This document shows, in pieces, positions 1 through 12,559 of a DNA stretch of 64,000 bases. The stretch lies in contig CM030852.1 of assembly GCA_018105865.1 (NCBI GenBank), positions 12,325,845 to 12,389,844 of the forward strand, written 5' to 3'. Source of the stretch: Metaphire vulgaris (taxonomy: Eukaryota; Annelida; Clitellata; Crassiclitellata; Megascolecidae). How positions within the stretch are numbered: position 1 is the first letter of the stretch; each line of letters begins with the position of its first letter. A program made the translations under genes and the position numbers. A model generated the notes under the pieces. That model ran no database searches. It was not told the DNA's origin and saw only the letters and a list, made by a program, of their open reading frames with translations.

Positions 1-205
1 AATCATCCTTAGAATAAGTAGTGCATTTCTACATCCGTTACCTTCCTTGAACCCGTATTTTTCTTCTGAAACTCTCTCCCTCATTTTAATTTTTCCCTGT
101 TCAAAAGTACTTTTAATAAAAGCTTCATTACATGACTTTTGAGGCTTATTGTTCTGTGTTCTTCACATTCCATTGTTCCTGGGTTTTTCGGTATTACAAT
201 GAATA

Positions 206-620
206 TTGACTTACTTCAGAGGCAGGCCTAGGGTTTCCGGCGCCTGGGGACAAAGCATGCTGATGGCGCCCCTGGATTCTGACAAGCAAAAAGGTCGTCA
301 GATCGTTTTGGGCGCCCCTCAGCTCTTACAGCGCCCTCTTCATAATAGTACTGACGAGCAAATAAAGGTCGCTTCTTTATTATGCGCTTACTCAGTGGCG
401 TCATTTCACACTTTTCTTTGGGGGCGAAAAAAGTTTTTGCCAAGTTTTTTCAAATTCTAGGCAATTTTTTTTCAAATTTTAGGCAATTCTTGCAAATTTT
501 AGGCATTTTTTGCACATTTTAGGCATTTTTGCAAATTTTAGGCAATTTTTTTGCAAATTATTATTATTGTCATTTCCTTGGGGGCCACGGGCCCCAGCCC
601 CCCAAATGACGCCCCTGGCC
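206..620. mobile_element. Decayed non-autonomous DNA transposon (MITE-like)
   Basis: GC-rich ends (GGCGCC near 240 and 265, GACGCCCCTGG near 607) flank a T-rich centre. At 440-560 the phrase TTTTGCAAATTTTAGGCA recurs about five times. The motif GACAAGCAAAAAGGTCGTCA lies at 281-300. A similar T-rich block followed by CCTTGGGGCCACGGCCCC occurs at 57313-57490, so this is an interspersed element. No clear target duplication was found. The first 205 bases hold nothing I recognise. Confidence 0.4.
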
Positions 621-689
621 TTACTTACTCAAATACCCCATTTTGGCGCCCCCCACCTCGGCAGCCGAGGACATATGTACCAATCTGCA

Positions 690-930
690 CACCCTAGCCC
701 CTCCTCTGACCTACACAATTCTTTTGGGATTCTTCCTGTTTCGTATATTTCATTTGCTATTATTGTTACCCTCTGTAATCCTGCTTCCTCTGCTGCTATT
801 AGCATCTCTGTAGTTATTTCGTCTGGTCCCGGGGCTTTGTTTTTCTTCATTTTTCTTAATGCGGCTGTTTCTTCTTCTTTTGTTATTGGAGGGCCATCAT
901 TAGTCCTCATTATTGGTTTAACCCCTCGAT
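690..930 (-). mobile_element. LINE reverse-transcriptase fragment
   Basis: The minus-strand translation contains NKAPGPDEITTEML, a motif of non-LTR retrotransposon reverse transcriptases just ahead of the palm domain. The open frame is about 90 codons and ends abruptly, so this is a short truncated copy. A near-identical fragment of the same sequence (TTCTTCCTGTTTCGTATATT) recurs at 3943-3990. Confidence 0.75.
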
Positions 931-1376
931 TATCTTTATATATTTATTATTTATTTTTATAGCGAACATCAGTATGGCATAATAGACATGCATATTTGGA
1001 ATCCATTGCTTCTCAGATCTTTGAAAGAAGTCAATATTTAAGTGGTCAGGATTTTATGAAGTTCACAACTTGAATAGATTGGTCTGGAACAGACAGCAAG
1101 GCAATTCCTCTCAGCCGGTACACAGGGGTTGCTGTTAATTGCCTTCCTGTCGCCGCATACGAGGCGGACAATTGCAATTAAACTGTCACCTCCTCTTCTC
1201 CTAGCGAATGCCTATCGGCGAGGTAGGATCGTTAGTTTCCCCAATAGAATTGGGTACTCACCTATTAAACTGTCACTGATTTAATGTATGTCGGTCGGTG
1301 TGTTTTCATAAAGGATAAAGGCCGCGAGGATGACAGTCGTCATGAAATTCGGACGGGGAGAGATAGAGAAGAGAGA

Positions 1377-1421
<45 letters not shown>

Positions 1422-2060
1422 TCGTCCATAAATTACGTTACGCGATTTTGGCACTTTTTGACCACCTCCCCCTAACCTTCCCCCTACGTAAGGCGACGTA
1501 ATAAAACATCAGATCTCCTAAAATATGACGTAACAAGAGGCTGAACCCGCCATTTTCGTCCTCCAAAAAGTCTTGACAGGCAAACAAGTCCAAAACAGGT
1601 CATCCTTGTATTTTTACTCTCAAAAAACACTGACAAGCAAAAAAGAGGTCATCCTTGTATTTTTTCCTTTCGAAAAACCCTTGCAAGAAAAATATGTGGA
1701 TAAAAGTGGTGGGACGCTTAGTTCTCTAGCCCTTATTAGAAAGCTATATTTCGCAAACGCAGTAAAAATTTCGCATTCGGTCATTATACAGTAACCTACA
1801 CCCATCGAGCTATCTATAGGGGTGGAGGGTCCGGATCACCGGAGGACTGCCACGAAGCGATAATCGAGTAGAAAGTCTTTCTCACGCCTGAGGTGAGAAA
1901 GACCTTAACACTCATTAGAACTTTGGAGGTGCAAACACACCCCAGCGTGCACATAATGCCTTTAAAACATTGTAAAGCATGCGAATTTTGGGGAATGGTT
2001 TCATGACAATGTTCGTATACATTCAGCGCCTAATACAGTGTGCATGATGTATGTTGGGGT
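931..2060. other. Intergenic stretch, no gene recognised
   Basis: A (GA)n run lies at about 1379-1418. GTCCATAAATTACGTTACGCG follows at about 1427, resembling the ends of the Harbinger-like MITE at 58882. Two copies of the GACAAGC..GGTCATC motif lie at 1571-1653. I see no splice-bounded coding segment. Confidence 0.5.
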
Positions 2061-2086
2061 GGGTTAGGGTTAGGGTACCCTAACCC
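2061..2086. repeat. Head-to-head telomere-like repeat
   Basis: Two and a half TTAGGG units on the plus strand meet an inverted CCCTAA unit at a central GGGTACCC palindrome. The animal telomere repeat is TTAGGG, so this is a tiny interstitial telomeric motif. It may be chance. Confidence 0.6.
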
Positions 2087-2091
2087 AACTG

Positions 2092-2445
2092 TCAGTAGTT
2101 ATGACAAAAGTGATTCTGTTTAGCAGATCTTAGATATCTTGAACAGCTGACAGGAGTCTGGATAAAACACTGATAGAGGGAGTTACAATAATCTAATTCG
2201 GAGTGGACTATTGAGGTGGCAATTGTGGAGGCAGTTTTGGTATCTAGGCAAGGACGTAGGCGGCGAAGGTCACGAATATGAACATAGCAGGCTTTTGAAA
2301 CTTGGGAGATTTGTGATTCGAAGTTTAGAAAAGAATCAAATTTGAATCCGAGATTTCTTGCAGTTGGAACAGGGATTATTGTGGTGTCTGGAGCCAAAAC
2401 TAGTTTAGAATTGTCAATTTTTTTGCAGTTGTTAAGGTAGTCCAA
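2092..2445 (-). mobile_element. CR1/jockey-like LINE fragment
   Basis: The minus-strand frame reads ARNLGFKFDS, then DLRRLRPCLD and ELDYCNSLYQ. This is the usual spacing of the segment C-terminal to the reverse-transcriptase domain in CR1-type elements. The family's usual GLP..LQ.LQ continuation is replaced by unrelated sequence near 2150. It is a 5'-truncated fragment. Confidence 0.8.
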
Positions 2446-2606
2446 TTAAAAGAAACTCCGTCTTAGATGTCTACAAGGGAGCAAATTAGCAGAGGAAATT
2501 TGTAATTTTGGGGGGATTTGTATTTTTGTGGAAGGATTTATAATTGGTAATGGGGGGGAATGAGCCCGGCTGCAAGGGGGATAGAAGCCACTGCCCAAAT
2601 TCCGGG

Positions 2607-2796
2607 GCCTGTCTCTTTAGTTTGTTGGCTTTATTTCATCAAAACCTAAAGATATCAGCATGAAATTTGGGAATTACGTTAGAAACATTGCCAGGTATAT
2701 GGTCTCTATAAATTTCATTGAAATAGCTACACACACGGTCGAGATATTAAATATCATAAAGGGGCCAGTTTTTATGTGTTCACCCTGTATAAGCGA
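2607..2796. mobile_element. Solo terminal repeat related to the mariner element at 49895-50874
   Basis: The run GATATCAGCATGAAATTTGG, then ATTTCATTGAAAT, ATATTAAATATCATAAAGGGG and CACCCTGTATA, matches the long terminal inverted repeat of the 49895-50874 element in order and spacing. Only one end is present, so this is a remnant. Confidence 0.65.
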
Positions 2797-2832
2797 CGGT
2801 GCCTCCTAATTCTCGGATCCTGGCTCTCCCCG

Positions 2833-3192
2833 ACACACACACACACACATACGCACACAAACACACGCACGCACACACACAGGCCCATTCAGAGGGGCCA
2901 TGTGGGCCATTTGACCAGGGCCTCTATCTGTTGGGGCCACCCCTTTCTTCCTTGTCTAGAATTGTGGGAGAGCTAGAAAGCTAGATAGCTACTACTAGGA
3001 GGGGCCTCAAAATTTAGTGATGACCTTTTTTTCTTGTCGACAATTTTGGGATTTCGGGAAAGCTAAAAAGGTACGGTGCGGTCCTCAAAATTGGTAATTA
3101 TCTTTTTACCTTGTCAACATTTTAATTTTTGTTAAGGCTGGGAGAGACCTCAAAATTCCAACTGGCCCTCCTTCTTCTGCCTCTGAAGGGGC

Positions 3193-3248
<56 letters not shown>

Positions 3249-3355
3249 TATATATATAGTGAGTTAGACAGATAATTTATACAGCTCAGTATTCAAAGCA
3301 AAAAACTAAAGTCAAGAGCGCTTTACGTTTCACACTCGAACGAGATGTTAAATAA

Positions 3356-3395
<40 letters not shown>

Positions 3396-3521
3396 CTGCC
3401 TTTATATATATCATATATGACCACATATATGTATACGACACATATGCACACATGATACATATATATGTCTGCCCTATAAATATAATTATATTTTTAGATA
3501 TACATACCTTATCATATATAT

Positions 3522-3580
<59 letters not shown>
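2833..3580. repeat. Microsatellite cluster (CA)n, (AC)n, (TA)n
   Basis: (CA)n lies at 2833-2881 and again at 3193-3240. (TA)n lies at 3358-3393 and 3518-3580. A copy of the GATGACC..CTTGTC motif sits between them at 3019-3040. Translations of these tracts are meaningless. Confidence 0.9.
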
Positions 3581-3585
<5 letters not shown>

Positions 3586-3778
3586 GTTCTAGTCTGCGTC
3601 ACTAATTCACCATTATAAGTTTTTATAGCGATGTCCGAAAGCTTGGCGCAGTGCACCAGCTAGTTCAACAGCGCTCGTATATTTATATAGCGCTTTGAAA
3701 AGAAGCACAACAGTAGCTGCTTATCCTTAGGCGCCAAGCCTCTCTTAAAATAGCTAGGTAGTTGTGGTGGTGGTGACA

Positions 3779-3807
3779 GTAGTAGTAGTAGTAGTAGTAT
3801 AGTAAGC

Positions 3808-3865
<58 letters not shown>

Positions 3866-3942
3866 ACTAGTAGTAGTAGTAGTAGTAGTTTATAGTAGTA
3901 GTAGTAGTAGTAGTAGTTGTTGTTGTTGTTGTTGTTGTTGTA
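3779..3942. repeat. (AGT)n/(TTG)n microsatellite
   Basis: Long runs of AGT with short interruptions give way to TTG repeats at the right end. The array abuts the short LINE fragment at 3943-3990. Confidence 0.9.
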
Positions 3943-4000
3943 GTTCTTCCTGTTTCGTATATTTCATTTGCTATTATTGTTACCCTCTGTTTTCGATCGC

Positions 4001-4335
4001 TATCATGAGACTACCCAGAATCACCAGTCCCCAGATAATGACAGGTAACAAATCCCCTATCACCCGTTGACCACCACCACAATCAATTTACCGCTACCAG
4101 TGAAGCCAGTCAACTTTTGAAAAAAGCCCAGATGGCGTCTTTAAAAAGCCCAGAAAAGCCCAGATTTTCAAAACGGGCTCTAAAGTTCTAATCTTTCGTC
4201 ACTGGGACTCACTGTTACATAAAAATCATTAAAAATGTACTGTCGGTCTATGTATTCATTTAGCATTCAAAATCATAGACTCAATTAAACTGAAATATTC
4301 GAATAACAGCGTAATATAATCATATGAGGGAGGGG
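4001..4335. other. Unassigned stretch
   Basis: There is no coding segment or named repeat that I can support. The phrase AAAAGCCCAGA recurs three times at 4120-4165. Confidence 0.4.
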
Positions 4336-4445
4336 CGGAAGATGGCAGAGTGGGTTACGTTATGAAGCGTCAGGCTGACGGAGCGGGTTCAAGCCCCGTT
4401 AGTGCCCCTAGTGGCTTTCGCGCAGGCAGTAATGCCTCCTAAGCC
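4336..4445 (+). repeat. tRNA-derived SINE-like element
   Basis: TGGCAGAGTGGGTTA resembles a Pol III A box and GGGTTCAAGCCCC a B box, about 40 nt apart. The flanks do not form a clean acceptor stem, so a SINE or tRNA relic is more likely than a functional tRNA. Confidence 0.5.
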
Positions 4446-4639
4446 ACTTTAAATCATGCTAAGTTTAAATCATGCCAAGTTATATGAGAACGTTAGAAAC
4501 GAACTCTGAAAATTGAAAAAGTTAAGTCCTGATCATTCCCGCCTCGTCCCTGTCTACGCCCCACCCCTGAAATAGAGTCGGTACTCGGTAGCAGTGACGG
4601 CTCCAGGATTTGGAAAGTGGGGTGAGTTGGAGTGGCAAC

Positions 4640-4648
4640 TTCATCACC

Positions 4649-4681
<33 letters not shown>

Positions 4682-4700
4682 GTCATAATCATCATCATCG

Positions 4701-4775
<75 letters not shown>

Positions 4776-4776
4776 A
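4640..4776. repeat. (ATC)n microsatellite
   Basis: ACC/ATC triplets pass into a long ATC run. The 58 bases after it (4777-4835) are repeated almost exactly at 5986-6042 after a second ATC run. The intervening satellite block therefore seems to have expanded inside one ancestral (ATC)n locus. Confidence 0.9.
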
Positions 4777-5047
4777 TAAACGTGGGCTCAGCGCCCGTTG
4801 GTGTCTGATGCAATCATTACAGTTTTGTCCCAAAGACCTCGTCAATCTGAGCCAGAGATGATCCTGTTTTGTCAGACTTTTCAGCAGGTGACAATATGTG
4901 CTGAGCCGTGGATGACCTTTTTTGCTTGTGAGACTTTTTTGGCAGGGATTCAGAACCTCAGAATATACCGACCCCCCCCCCATTGATAATCTGCCCCGGA
5001 ATCGCATTTATAGAGGAACACGGCCCTTTTCCTATGCCCTTGCCTAT

Positions 5048-5209
5048 ACTAACATGTTTTCGATAAATGCACGATAAAAGGGCCTGCCGGCGGCCCTCTT
5101 ATGGGGTATGTATGGTGAAAAAATATAATAATAACACTATACCATTGTTATACAGGAAGAATAGATACACACTTATTACTATATTTAAAGACATATATAT
5201 ATACAGTAT

Positions 5210-5246
<37 letters not shown>

Positions 5247-5440
5247 CAATCTAACATCCTCACAATATACTAACATGTTTTCGATAAATGCACGATAAAA
5301 GGGCCTGCCGGCGGCCCTCTTATGGGGTATGTATGGTGAAAAAATATATTAATAACAGTATAACACTATACCATTGTTATACAGGAAGAATAGATACACA
5401 CTTATTACTATATTTAAAGACATATATATATATACAGTAT

Positions 5441-5477
<37 letters not shown>

Positions 5478-5664
5478 CAATCTAACATCATCACAATATA
5501 CTAGCATGTTTTCGATAAATGCACGATAAAAGGGCCTGCCGGCGGCCCTCTTATGGGGTATGTATGGTGAAAAATATAATAATAACACTATACCATTGTT
5601 ATACAGGAAGAATAGATACACACTTATTACTATATTTAAAGACATATATATATATATACAGTAT

Positions 5665-5698
<34 letters not shown>

Positions 5699-5888
5699 CA
5701 ATCTAACATCATCACAATATACTAACATGTTTTCGATAAATGCACGATAAAAGGGCCTGCCGGCGGCCCTCTTATGGGGTATGTATGGTGAAAAATATAA
5801 TAATAACACTATACCATTGTTATACAGGAAGAATAGATACACACTTATTACTATATTTAAAGACATATATATATATACAGTATATCAG

Positions 5889-5984
<96 letters not shown>

Positions 5985-5985
5985 A
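5048..5985 (+). repeat. Four-unit ~225-bp tandem satellite
   Basis: Units start at about 5048, 5269, 5500 and 5721 with the phrase CTAACATGTTTTCGATAAAT (CTAGCATG in the third). Each then carries the palindrome-rich GGGCCTGCCGGCGGCCC, an AT-rich spacer and an (ATC)n tail. The tail is about 100 bases in the last unit and shorter in the others. Each unit keeps a short open frame beginning MHDKRACRRPSYGVCMVK. Only four near-identical copies are available and the frame runs into microsatellite, so I do not call it a gene. A related sequence lies at 9475-9600. Confidence 0.9.
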
Positions 5986-6207
5986 TAACCGTGGGCTCAG
6001 CGCCCGTTGGTGTCTGATGCAATCATTACAGTTTTGTCTCAATCTTTTCTGTTGGTAGCAACATGAAATAGTTCTTGCAGACATTTTCCACACCAATCAC
6101 AAATGTCATCACACCATTCTTTGTGTGGCCTTCCTTTCTTGTTGGAACCGTCCATTATTCCCAGCAATATAGTCTTAACCTTTCTATCTTCTTTCATACG
6201 ACACATA

Positions 6208-6210
<3 letters not shown>

Positions 6211-6268
<58 letters not shown>
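6211..6268. repeat. (TA)n microsatellite
   Basis: A perfect (TA)n tract just upstream of the LINE fragment. Confidence 0.95.
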
Positions 6269-6272
<4 letters not shown>

Positions 6273-6388
6273 CGCATATATATGCCGATATTATTTTTGA
6301 TGTATATATATGGCAGCATATATAATGATATACACAGGAATACCAAAACTGGAGCAAAATTTAATCTGTAACTTATACTGGAATGAAT

Positions 6389-7334
6389 ACGCCACCATAA
6401 GAATAAAAGAGGAGGAATCCGAGAAGATACAAATAAAAAAGGAGTCAGACAAGGATGCATACTATCCCCTTTACTATTTAACCTATATACAGAGCTATTA
6501 ATAAAGGAAGCATTAGAACAAACTCCTGGAATGAAAATCAATGGAACAATCTATAACATACTCAGATATGCAGATGATACGGTAATCTTTGCAGAAAAAG
6601 AGGAAGACCTCCAACTCATAATTAACAAGCTAAACGACAAAAGCAAGCAATACGGGATGGAAATTAACAGAAAGAAAACAAAAACGATGATAGTAAGCAA
6701 ACACAAAAATGAGAAACACAACATCCTAATTGATAACACTAAGTTGGAACAAGTAAAAGAATACAAATATCTGGGCAGTTTCATAACAGAAAACGGACGA
6801 TGCACAAGAGACATAAACGCCAGAATTGCTATGGCCAAAGAAGCCTTTTGGAAACAGAAAGAACTACTAAGAAGAAACCTAGACCTAGCACTAAAACTAC
6901 GAATCCTGAGATGCTATGTATACTCGGTTATCACATTCTCCTGCGAATGCTGGACTCTAACAAAGCAGTTGAAAAATAAAATACAGGCCTTTGAAATGTG
7001 GTGCTTCAGAAGAATCTTGAAAATTAGCTGGCAAGAGAGAATAACAAATGAAGAGGTACTAAAGAAAATTGGAGAAAAGAGACAACTCCTGACAGAAATT
7101 ATAAACAGGAAAACTCAGTATGCTGGACACATAATGCGGGGTTCAAGCACAGAACAAGCAGAAGTCCTATTAGAGGGCAGATATGAGAGAAACAGGGCCA
7201 GAGGAAGACCTAGAAGAGACTGGCTGGACGACGTTAAGCAACACATACAGGAAAAGAACTACGGAAGACTAAAAAGGATTGCTGAAGACAGAACAAAGTG
7301 GAAACAACTCATGACCGTCAACCTTCAGATATGA
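6389..7334 (+). mobile_element. 5'-truncated LINE, reverse transcriptase C-terminal half
   Basis: The frame begins near GVRQGCILSPLLFNLY, contains the catalytic motif LRYADDTVIF, then EYKYLGSFIT and GHIMRG, and ends with RARGRPRRDWLDDV and a tryptophan motif before the stop. This is the order seen in the palm, thumb and C-terminal tail of non-LTR retrotransposons. The coding frame is open for 267 codons from 6531, so it is fairly young. Upstream sequence is lost. ATGATG repeats follow the stop, as at other LINE tails here. Confidence 0.92.
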
Positions 7335-7444
7335 AGATGACACATGATGATGATGATAATGATATATTGATGACATATAAGTAAGTAAGTAAGGGAGCGT
7401 CAAGATTAGAGTGGTAACTCGTCAAAAATGACTGCGCGAACACT

Positions 7445-8255
7445 TTAAACAGAATTAACCGAATAGCTAGTCTTAAAAAGCCAGGACTTCAATCGATTCC
7501 TAAAGATATCCAACGACGGTGACTCTCGTATGTCGGCGGGGAGCGATTTCCAAGTACGCGCGGCAGCCACCGGGAAGGCACGATCTCCGACGGTGACGAG
7601 ACGCGTTCTCGGAACGATGAGCAACGATGTCGTTGACGATCTGAGACGCTTACGGCCAGCGAGGTCGGAAACGCTGTGAAACTCAGATGCAAGATAGTTC
7701 GGACCCAACCCGTGAAGACAGCGATATACAAGGGTTGACGGCTTGATCGTAATGCGCTCAGGCGCCGACAGCCAATGAAGATCCATGAGAAGCGGGGTGA
7801 CATGATCATATCGGGAAGAACGAAAGATGAGACGAGCGGCACTATTCAAAACTGACTGCAAACGGGCGAAAGAAAAGGCAGGTGACCCTGCAAGAACAGC
7901 ATTGCCGTAGTCCAACCTATAGTCAGTACCAGAGCGACAACCAACGTCTTAAGGACAGCTTGAGAGACAGACCGACGCAGACTCCTAATCAACCGAAGTG
8001 AAGAGAAGCAGCTAGCGATAGTCTTGGATACATGAAGCTTCATGGTCGCCGCACTATCAAGGTCAATGCCTAAGTTGCGCACCGATGCAACCGGATGAAG
8101 CTCGAGATCGTGGATTTTGACACATTCACGCGGCAGCAGGTGTTGTTGCCTCTCGGTCGCAAACCAGAGCATGCACCTCAGACTCTCAGACTTAGAGACG
8201 TCAAGCTGAAGCCTATTAGACAAGCCAGACTGACATCTCATCCAAGACATATATA
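7445..8255 (-). mobile_element. CR1-like LINE 3' end
   Basis: The minus-strand frame reads MDYGNAVLAG, DHVTPLLMDLHWL, LRSSTTSLLIVPRTR, GDRAFPVAAARTWKSLP and FRNRLKSWLF, the standard C-terminal segment of CR1/L2-type pol. Upstream coding (SVRNLGIDLD, 7900-8100) is in another frame, so at least one frameshift is present. Confidence 0.9.
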
Positions 8256-8393
8256 TATATATATACTTAACAGAATATAATATATATATATATATGCTGA
8301 AAAACATAAATGATAAATGCCGATCAAATATATTTATAAGTTATATATACATTATATTTTTTTACTTTAAAAACATTGTACAAATGATTGAAT

Positions 8394-8394
<1 letters not shown>

Positions 8395-8442
<48 letters not shown>

Positions 8443-8896
8443 GAAAACCATTATATATGTATATATTATGCGCATATATATGTATGCCGATGATATATAT
8501 GACAAGATATATAATATTTGTTTATATATGATTATGATATATATGATTATATTTGTGACATACATTTATATATATGACGATATATATATATATATATGAA
8601 TTTGTTGATTTAAGACATGTACATTAAAGCATATATACTATATATAATCATATATAATCAGATATATGCTGTTTGATGTTTACTTGAAAGGATATAGGAT
8701 TATGTTATACATATATATCTTTTGCAACATATAAATATATCTGATGAAATATGCATTACCGTATAAATTATATATACTGTCTATAATCATATATGCTGGT
8801 AATATATGGTAATATATGATATGCTGAATACATATATTATAATTGCTGATCAAATAAATATTTCGGTATACATATAATAGGCTAACGATCTATGAT

Positions 8897-8960
<64 letters not shown>
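8395..8960. repeat. AT-rich tract with (TA)n and (GT)n
   Basis: (TA)n at 8397-8440 and 8905-8940 is followed by (GT)n at 8941-8962. The sequence between is almost entirely A and T with ATATATG phrases. No gene is visible. Confidence 0.85.
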
Positions 8961-8963
<3 letters not shown>

Positions 8964-8967
8964 GGAC

Positions 8968-9162
8968 GTTAGCATAGTTTTTACAATACTAGACCAATAG
9001 TGCCAGTAGGTCGCGGGTTCGATACCCGCAGGAGCCTAATGTCGACTCGCCCTTATTCACTATAGGGCGGTGGTAGACTGAAGAACATCGTTAAGATGCG
9101 ATGGTTAAATGTTACGTGGGTCTGGGAAAGTAATGGCAACCCGTTACTGATTAATTGATTTT

Positions 9163-9165
<3 letters not shown>
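8968..9165 (+). repeat. tRNA-derived SINE, copy 1
   Basis: TTAGCATAGTTTTTACAA is a degenerate A box and GGTCGCGGGTTCGATACCCG a clear B box. A shared body follows (CAGGAGCCTAATGTCGAC, then AAAGTAATGGCAACCCG). Copies at 13165-13300 and 44930-45060 share the B box, CAGGAGCC and GGTCGA phrases. The copy runs into (TA)n at 9169. Confidence 0.75.
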
Positions 9166-9219
<54 letters not shown>

Positions 9220-9784
9220 TATAGACCAATGCTTTCATAAATGTCATAATAATACTATAGTGGATAATATGCCATAATAATATTATTATATATTATACAT
9301 GCTGTCAAATATGTTATTTTGCATATACGATATAAATGTGTATAAATAATTACATATAAATATGTCAAATTATGATCATAATAGTATATAATATATAGAC
9401 CTATATCTAATAACTGCTTATTTATTCTTCCTGTACGATGTAGCTAAAGTATAATTTCCTCAATTCATACGCTATTAGAGGGCCGGCCCTTTTATCAGGC
9501 AATCGTCGAAAACATTTTGGTATAGGAAAATGCAGAGTAAAGGGCGGCCCTTTTATCGCGATTGTATGGTATAATTTTCGATAAAAGGGCCGCGCTTTTT
9601 GTTATACTATGTGTTTTAAATAATTTTTCAAAATCGCTTCGTCCATAGTCTTAAAGTACCTTTCTAAGTATTAGAGCCAAATATTGATGAAATACGAATG
9701 ATGCATCGCTCGTGTATGATGATTTATTAATACGGCCCTTTTACTCAGTGATTTCTTGTAAGGCCCTTTAATCGGGGGAATAGC

Positions 9785-9787
<3 letters not shown>
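9220..9787. other. AT-rich stretch with a satellite-related segment
   Basis: 9475-9600 contains GGGCCGGCCCTTTTATC and TTTTCGATAAAAGGGCCG, related to the 5048-5985 satellite. An (ATT)n run follows at 9788-9821. No gene is recognised. Confidence 0.6.
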
Positions 9788-9821
<34 letters not shown>

Positions 9822-10225
9822 GTCTCGTCGCATGCGCAGTAGCGATTTCAAGTGTAATAGTCCTGCTGCTCTCATTCCCATTTTTATCAAATACTGCCAG
9901 AAATCGATATGACCAACATATTCTTGATTCCTTAAATGAAGTAAGACTTCGATTAAAAATGAGCATTGGGCGTTAAGGTATCCACTGCAAATATGCTACT
10001 ATTCTGCTCTAGGGCAGTGACCCAGGCAAAACAGCAATTCTATTATGCCACCAAAAAGCAATAAACAGCATGAATGAAACGTGACCATTTCGTTGTTGAC
10101 GGGTTAGGTTTGTTGTCTACGTTAGGACTTCATGCGAATCGTGTAGGTTTTCTTGCAATTGTTTAAGGCACGCTTAAAGTATAAGAGACAGAACAGTGAA
10201 TAGCAACAAGAAAATTTTATTTAAT

Positions 10226-10239
10226 ATGAGTTCTATAAG
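10226..10239 (+). CDS. HtrL-like copy A, coding exon 1 (14 nt)
   Basis: ATG AGT TCT ATA AG is followed by the donor GTAAGACTG. The same start and donor occur in copy B (17738) and copy C (51113), each just after a conserved A-rich leader. Conservation in three diverged copies is the main support. Confidence 0.7.
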
Positions 10240-12505
10240 GTAAGACTGTGAATCATTAATCTAAAAACTCGCTATATTTAAATATTAGTAGCTACTTGCT
10301 TAACTGTTTGGCATACAAGTTGTTTTCGCAAAATTTACCGTTCAACAGTTTCACAGTTATTTTAAAAATCAAAAAAAATTTTTTTGAATTTGAGTTTGAG
10401 TTTATTTCCAAATCATATAGTAATCATCAATCCGATTATAAACACACATATATATAATACTTAATTAAAGTGGAAAAATAAGAAGGACAATAACATGTTC
10501 AAAGTAAATAAAGACAACTGACATTACCATGAGTATAAGGAAACAAACAAGATTAACCTAAGGGATCCTGGATTCCCGATAGTTGGTTAATCTAGAATGT
10601 CACAGTCTAACGTAATCAATTATGCATATGGTCAAGGATCAAGGAAAACTTCTATAATTGTCTATGTAAAATTTTCAAAAAAACCAGGAGATTGTTAACA
10701 TTGATACGAGATTAGCATTATAACATTCAAATGAAGAGGTTTGTATATGTAGATAAAAAGATAAAAAAATTGCCATGAAGAGAAGAGGTTTTGACATTGG
10801 TTTAAGCATATTAAAGAGGGTTAATTGATAAGAATGATTTTATAGAGATCTTGAAACTGGAGAAGTTAATTAGATTCTTAATCTCGTGGGGGATAGTATT
10901 CCAAATCCTAGGCCCATTGAATTTGATTGTAAATAGCTTAGTATTGGTCGCAGCAAAAGGAATGAAAAGACATAATCTATTTCTTAATATAGTGTTAGTT
11001 TTAATAGAGGCACATTCAAAAAATTTATTAAGATAATATATTGATGGTAAGAGATTATGCAAATATTTAAAAATAAATAAACTTGGTACGTGTTGATAGA
11101 TTCCATGTTGAGAAGTTTGAATTTCTCATATATAGTTAAGGTGTTTATATATACAGGTTCATTAAATAACAGTCTAACTGCTTTATTTGTAAAATATCAT
11201 TACCGTATCGACAAAGTAGGCTATGTAGCTTATCAAATTAAAGAATTTTTGATCATCTACAAGAAGATGATAAGAAAGGTAACATTTACAACGACATTCT
11301 TCATATTTTATGAGAATATATTAAAATTTTCAAAATAAAATATTATTATTCGATTTTGAAGTCCATACAATTTTTTTAAAATATGAATAGGCCGCTCAGG
11401 AAGCAAATTGAACAATTCTTTGCTCCTGCGTACAGACCAAACCGCCGTGCGTATTATCGTGGCTACTGTTGCAGGTAAAGGCAAAGAACAGAATTGGGTA
11501 TTGAGATGGACAGCGACGTGATTGCAACCAGAGATGTCCATGGGTTGGGTTAACCTATGGGTTGGGTTGGGTTGGATTGGGTCTGTTGGGTCAGACTTTT
11601 CCATATTAATGGTGGGTTGGTTTGGATCAGAAAATAAGTCATGGTTTAATAAGATGTAATGTATTACAGTGGGTTGGGTCGGGAGAGCCAGGGGGCCGTG
11701 CCTCCCTATTGAGTGCATGGCTCCCCAGTGCCCGTCCAGTTGGGACCCTATACTTAATGCTACATACATTAAACAACAAACGGTTGGTCCCGCATGATTG
11801 CAACCAGAGATGTCCATGGGTTGCCACCCCAACGGCCCCCCACTTGCCAAATCCTAGAGCCGCCACTGAGGTCAAGTAAACCTATTATCGGCATGGGCTG
11901 GGTTGGGTTGTAGATTTGTTGGGTTGGGTTGGATTGGGTTCTAAAAAATTGACCCAAGAACATCTCTGATTGCCACTATAGCAAGCAGAGAAAGCTTCAG
12001 ATGTTTGGCCACATCAGTCGCATGCTAGAGAAAAGAATTCCGATCATTGCAATGGATTGAACAGTGGAGGGAATACGGTCAAGAAGGTCAAGAAGACGGT
12101 CGTTTGACGACACAGAAGCGGATGGGATTACATCTCTTGGGAAAGCGATTTCATGCGACAGCGGCACAAGACCGCGAAAACTGGAAAAGGATCATTTGGA
12201 AAGATGCTAGTCTCGGCGGCTCATGGGATGGGAGGGTGGGGTGGCGTGGTGGGGTAGGGGTGAGGGGGTACTTGAGGTGATAAATTGTCTGTCTTCTTGT
12301 GAGGTTAACTGCAAAGTTCGAAGTCGGATCGGCTTCACGTCGCAATCCAATTCTATGGAATTATTTGCCTGAGAACGTTTTAAAAAGTCTAACTCTGTTA
12401 TGTTATTCATGAATAACTTAGACTCACTGGCTTAACATCTTCTGCAAATGACGTTTGTTAAAGCGCCCTTGACTTTAGCCTTCGCCTGCTCTATAAAATT
12501 GTCTC

Positions 12506-12559
<54 letters not shown>

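Noticed and set aside
206..460. Small open frames at the left edge as genes
   Set aside because: They lie in a MITE-like element and overlap on both strands.
5067..5988. MHDKRACRRPSYG small protein family
   Set aside because: The conservation is explained by the recent duplication of the whole unit, and the frames run into microsatellite.
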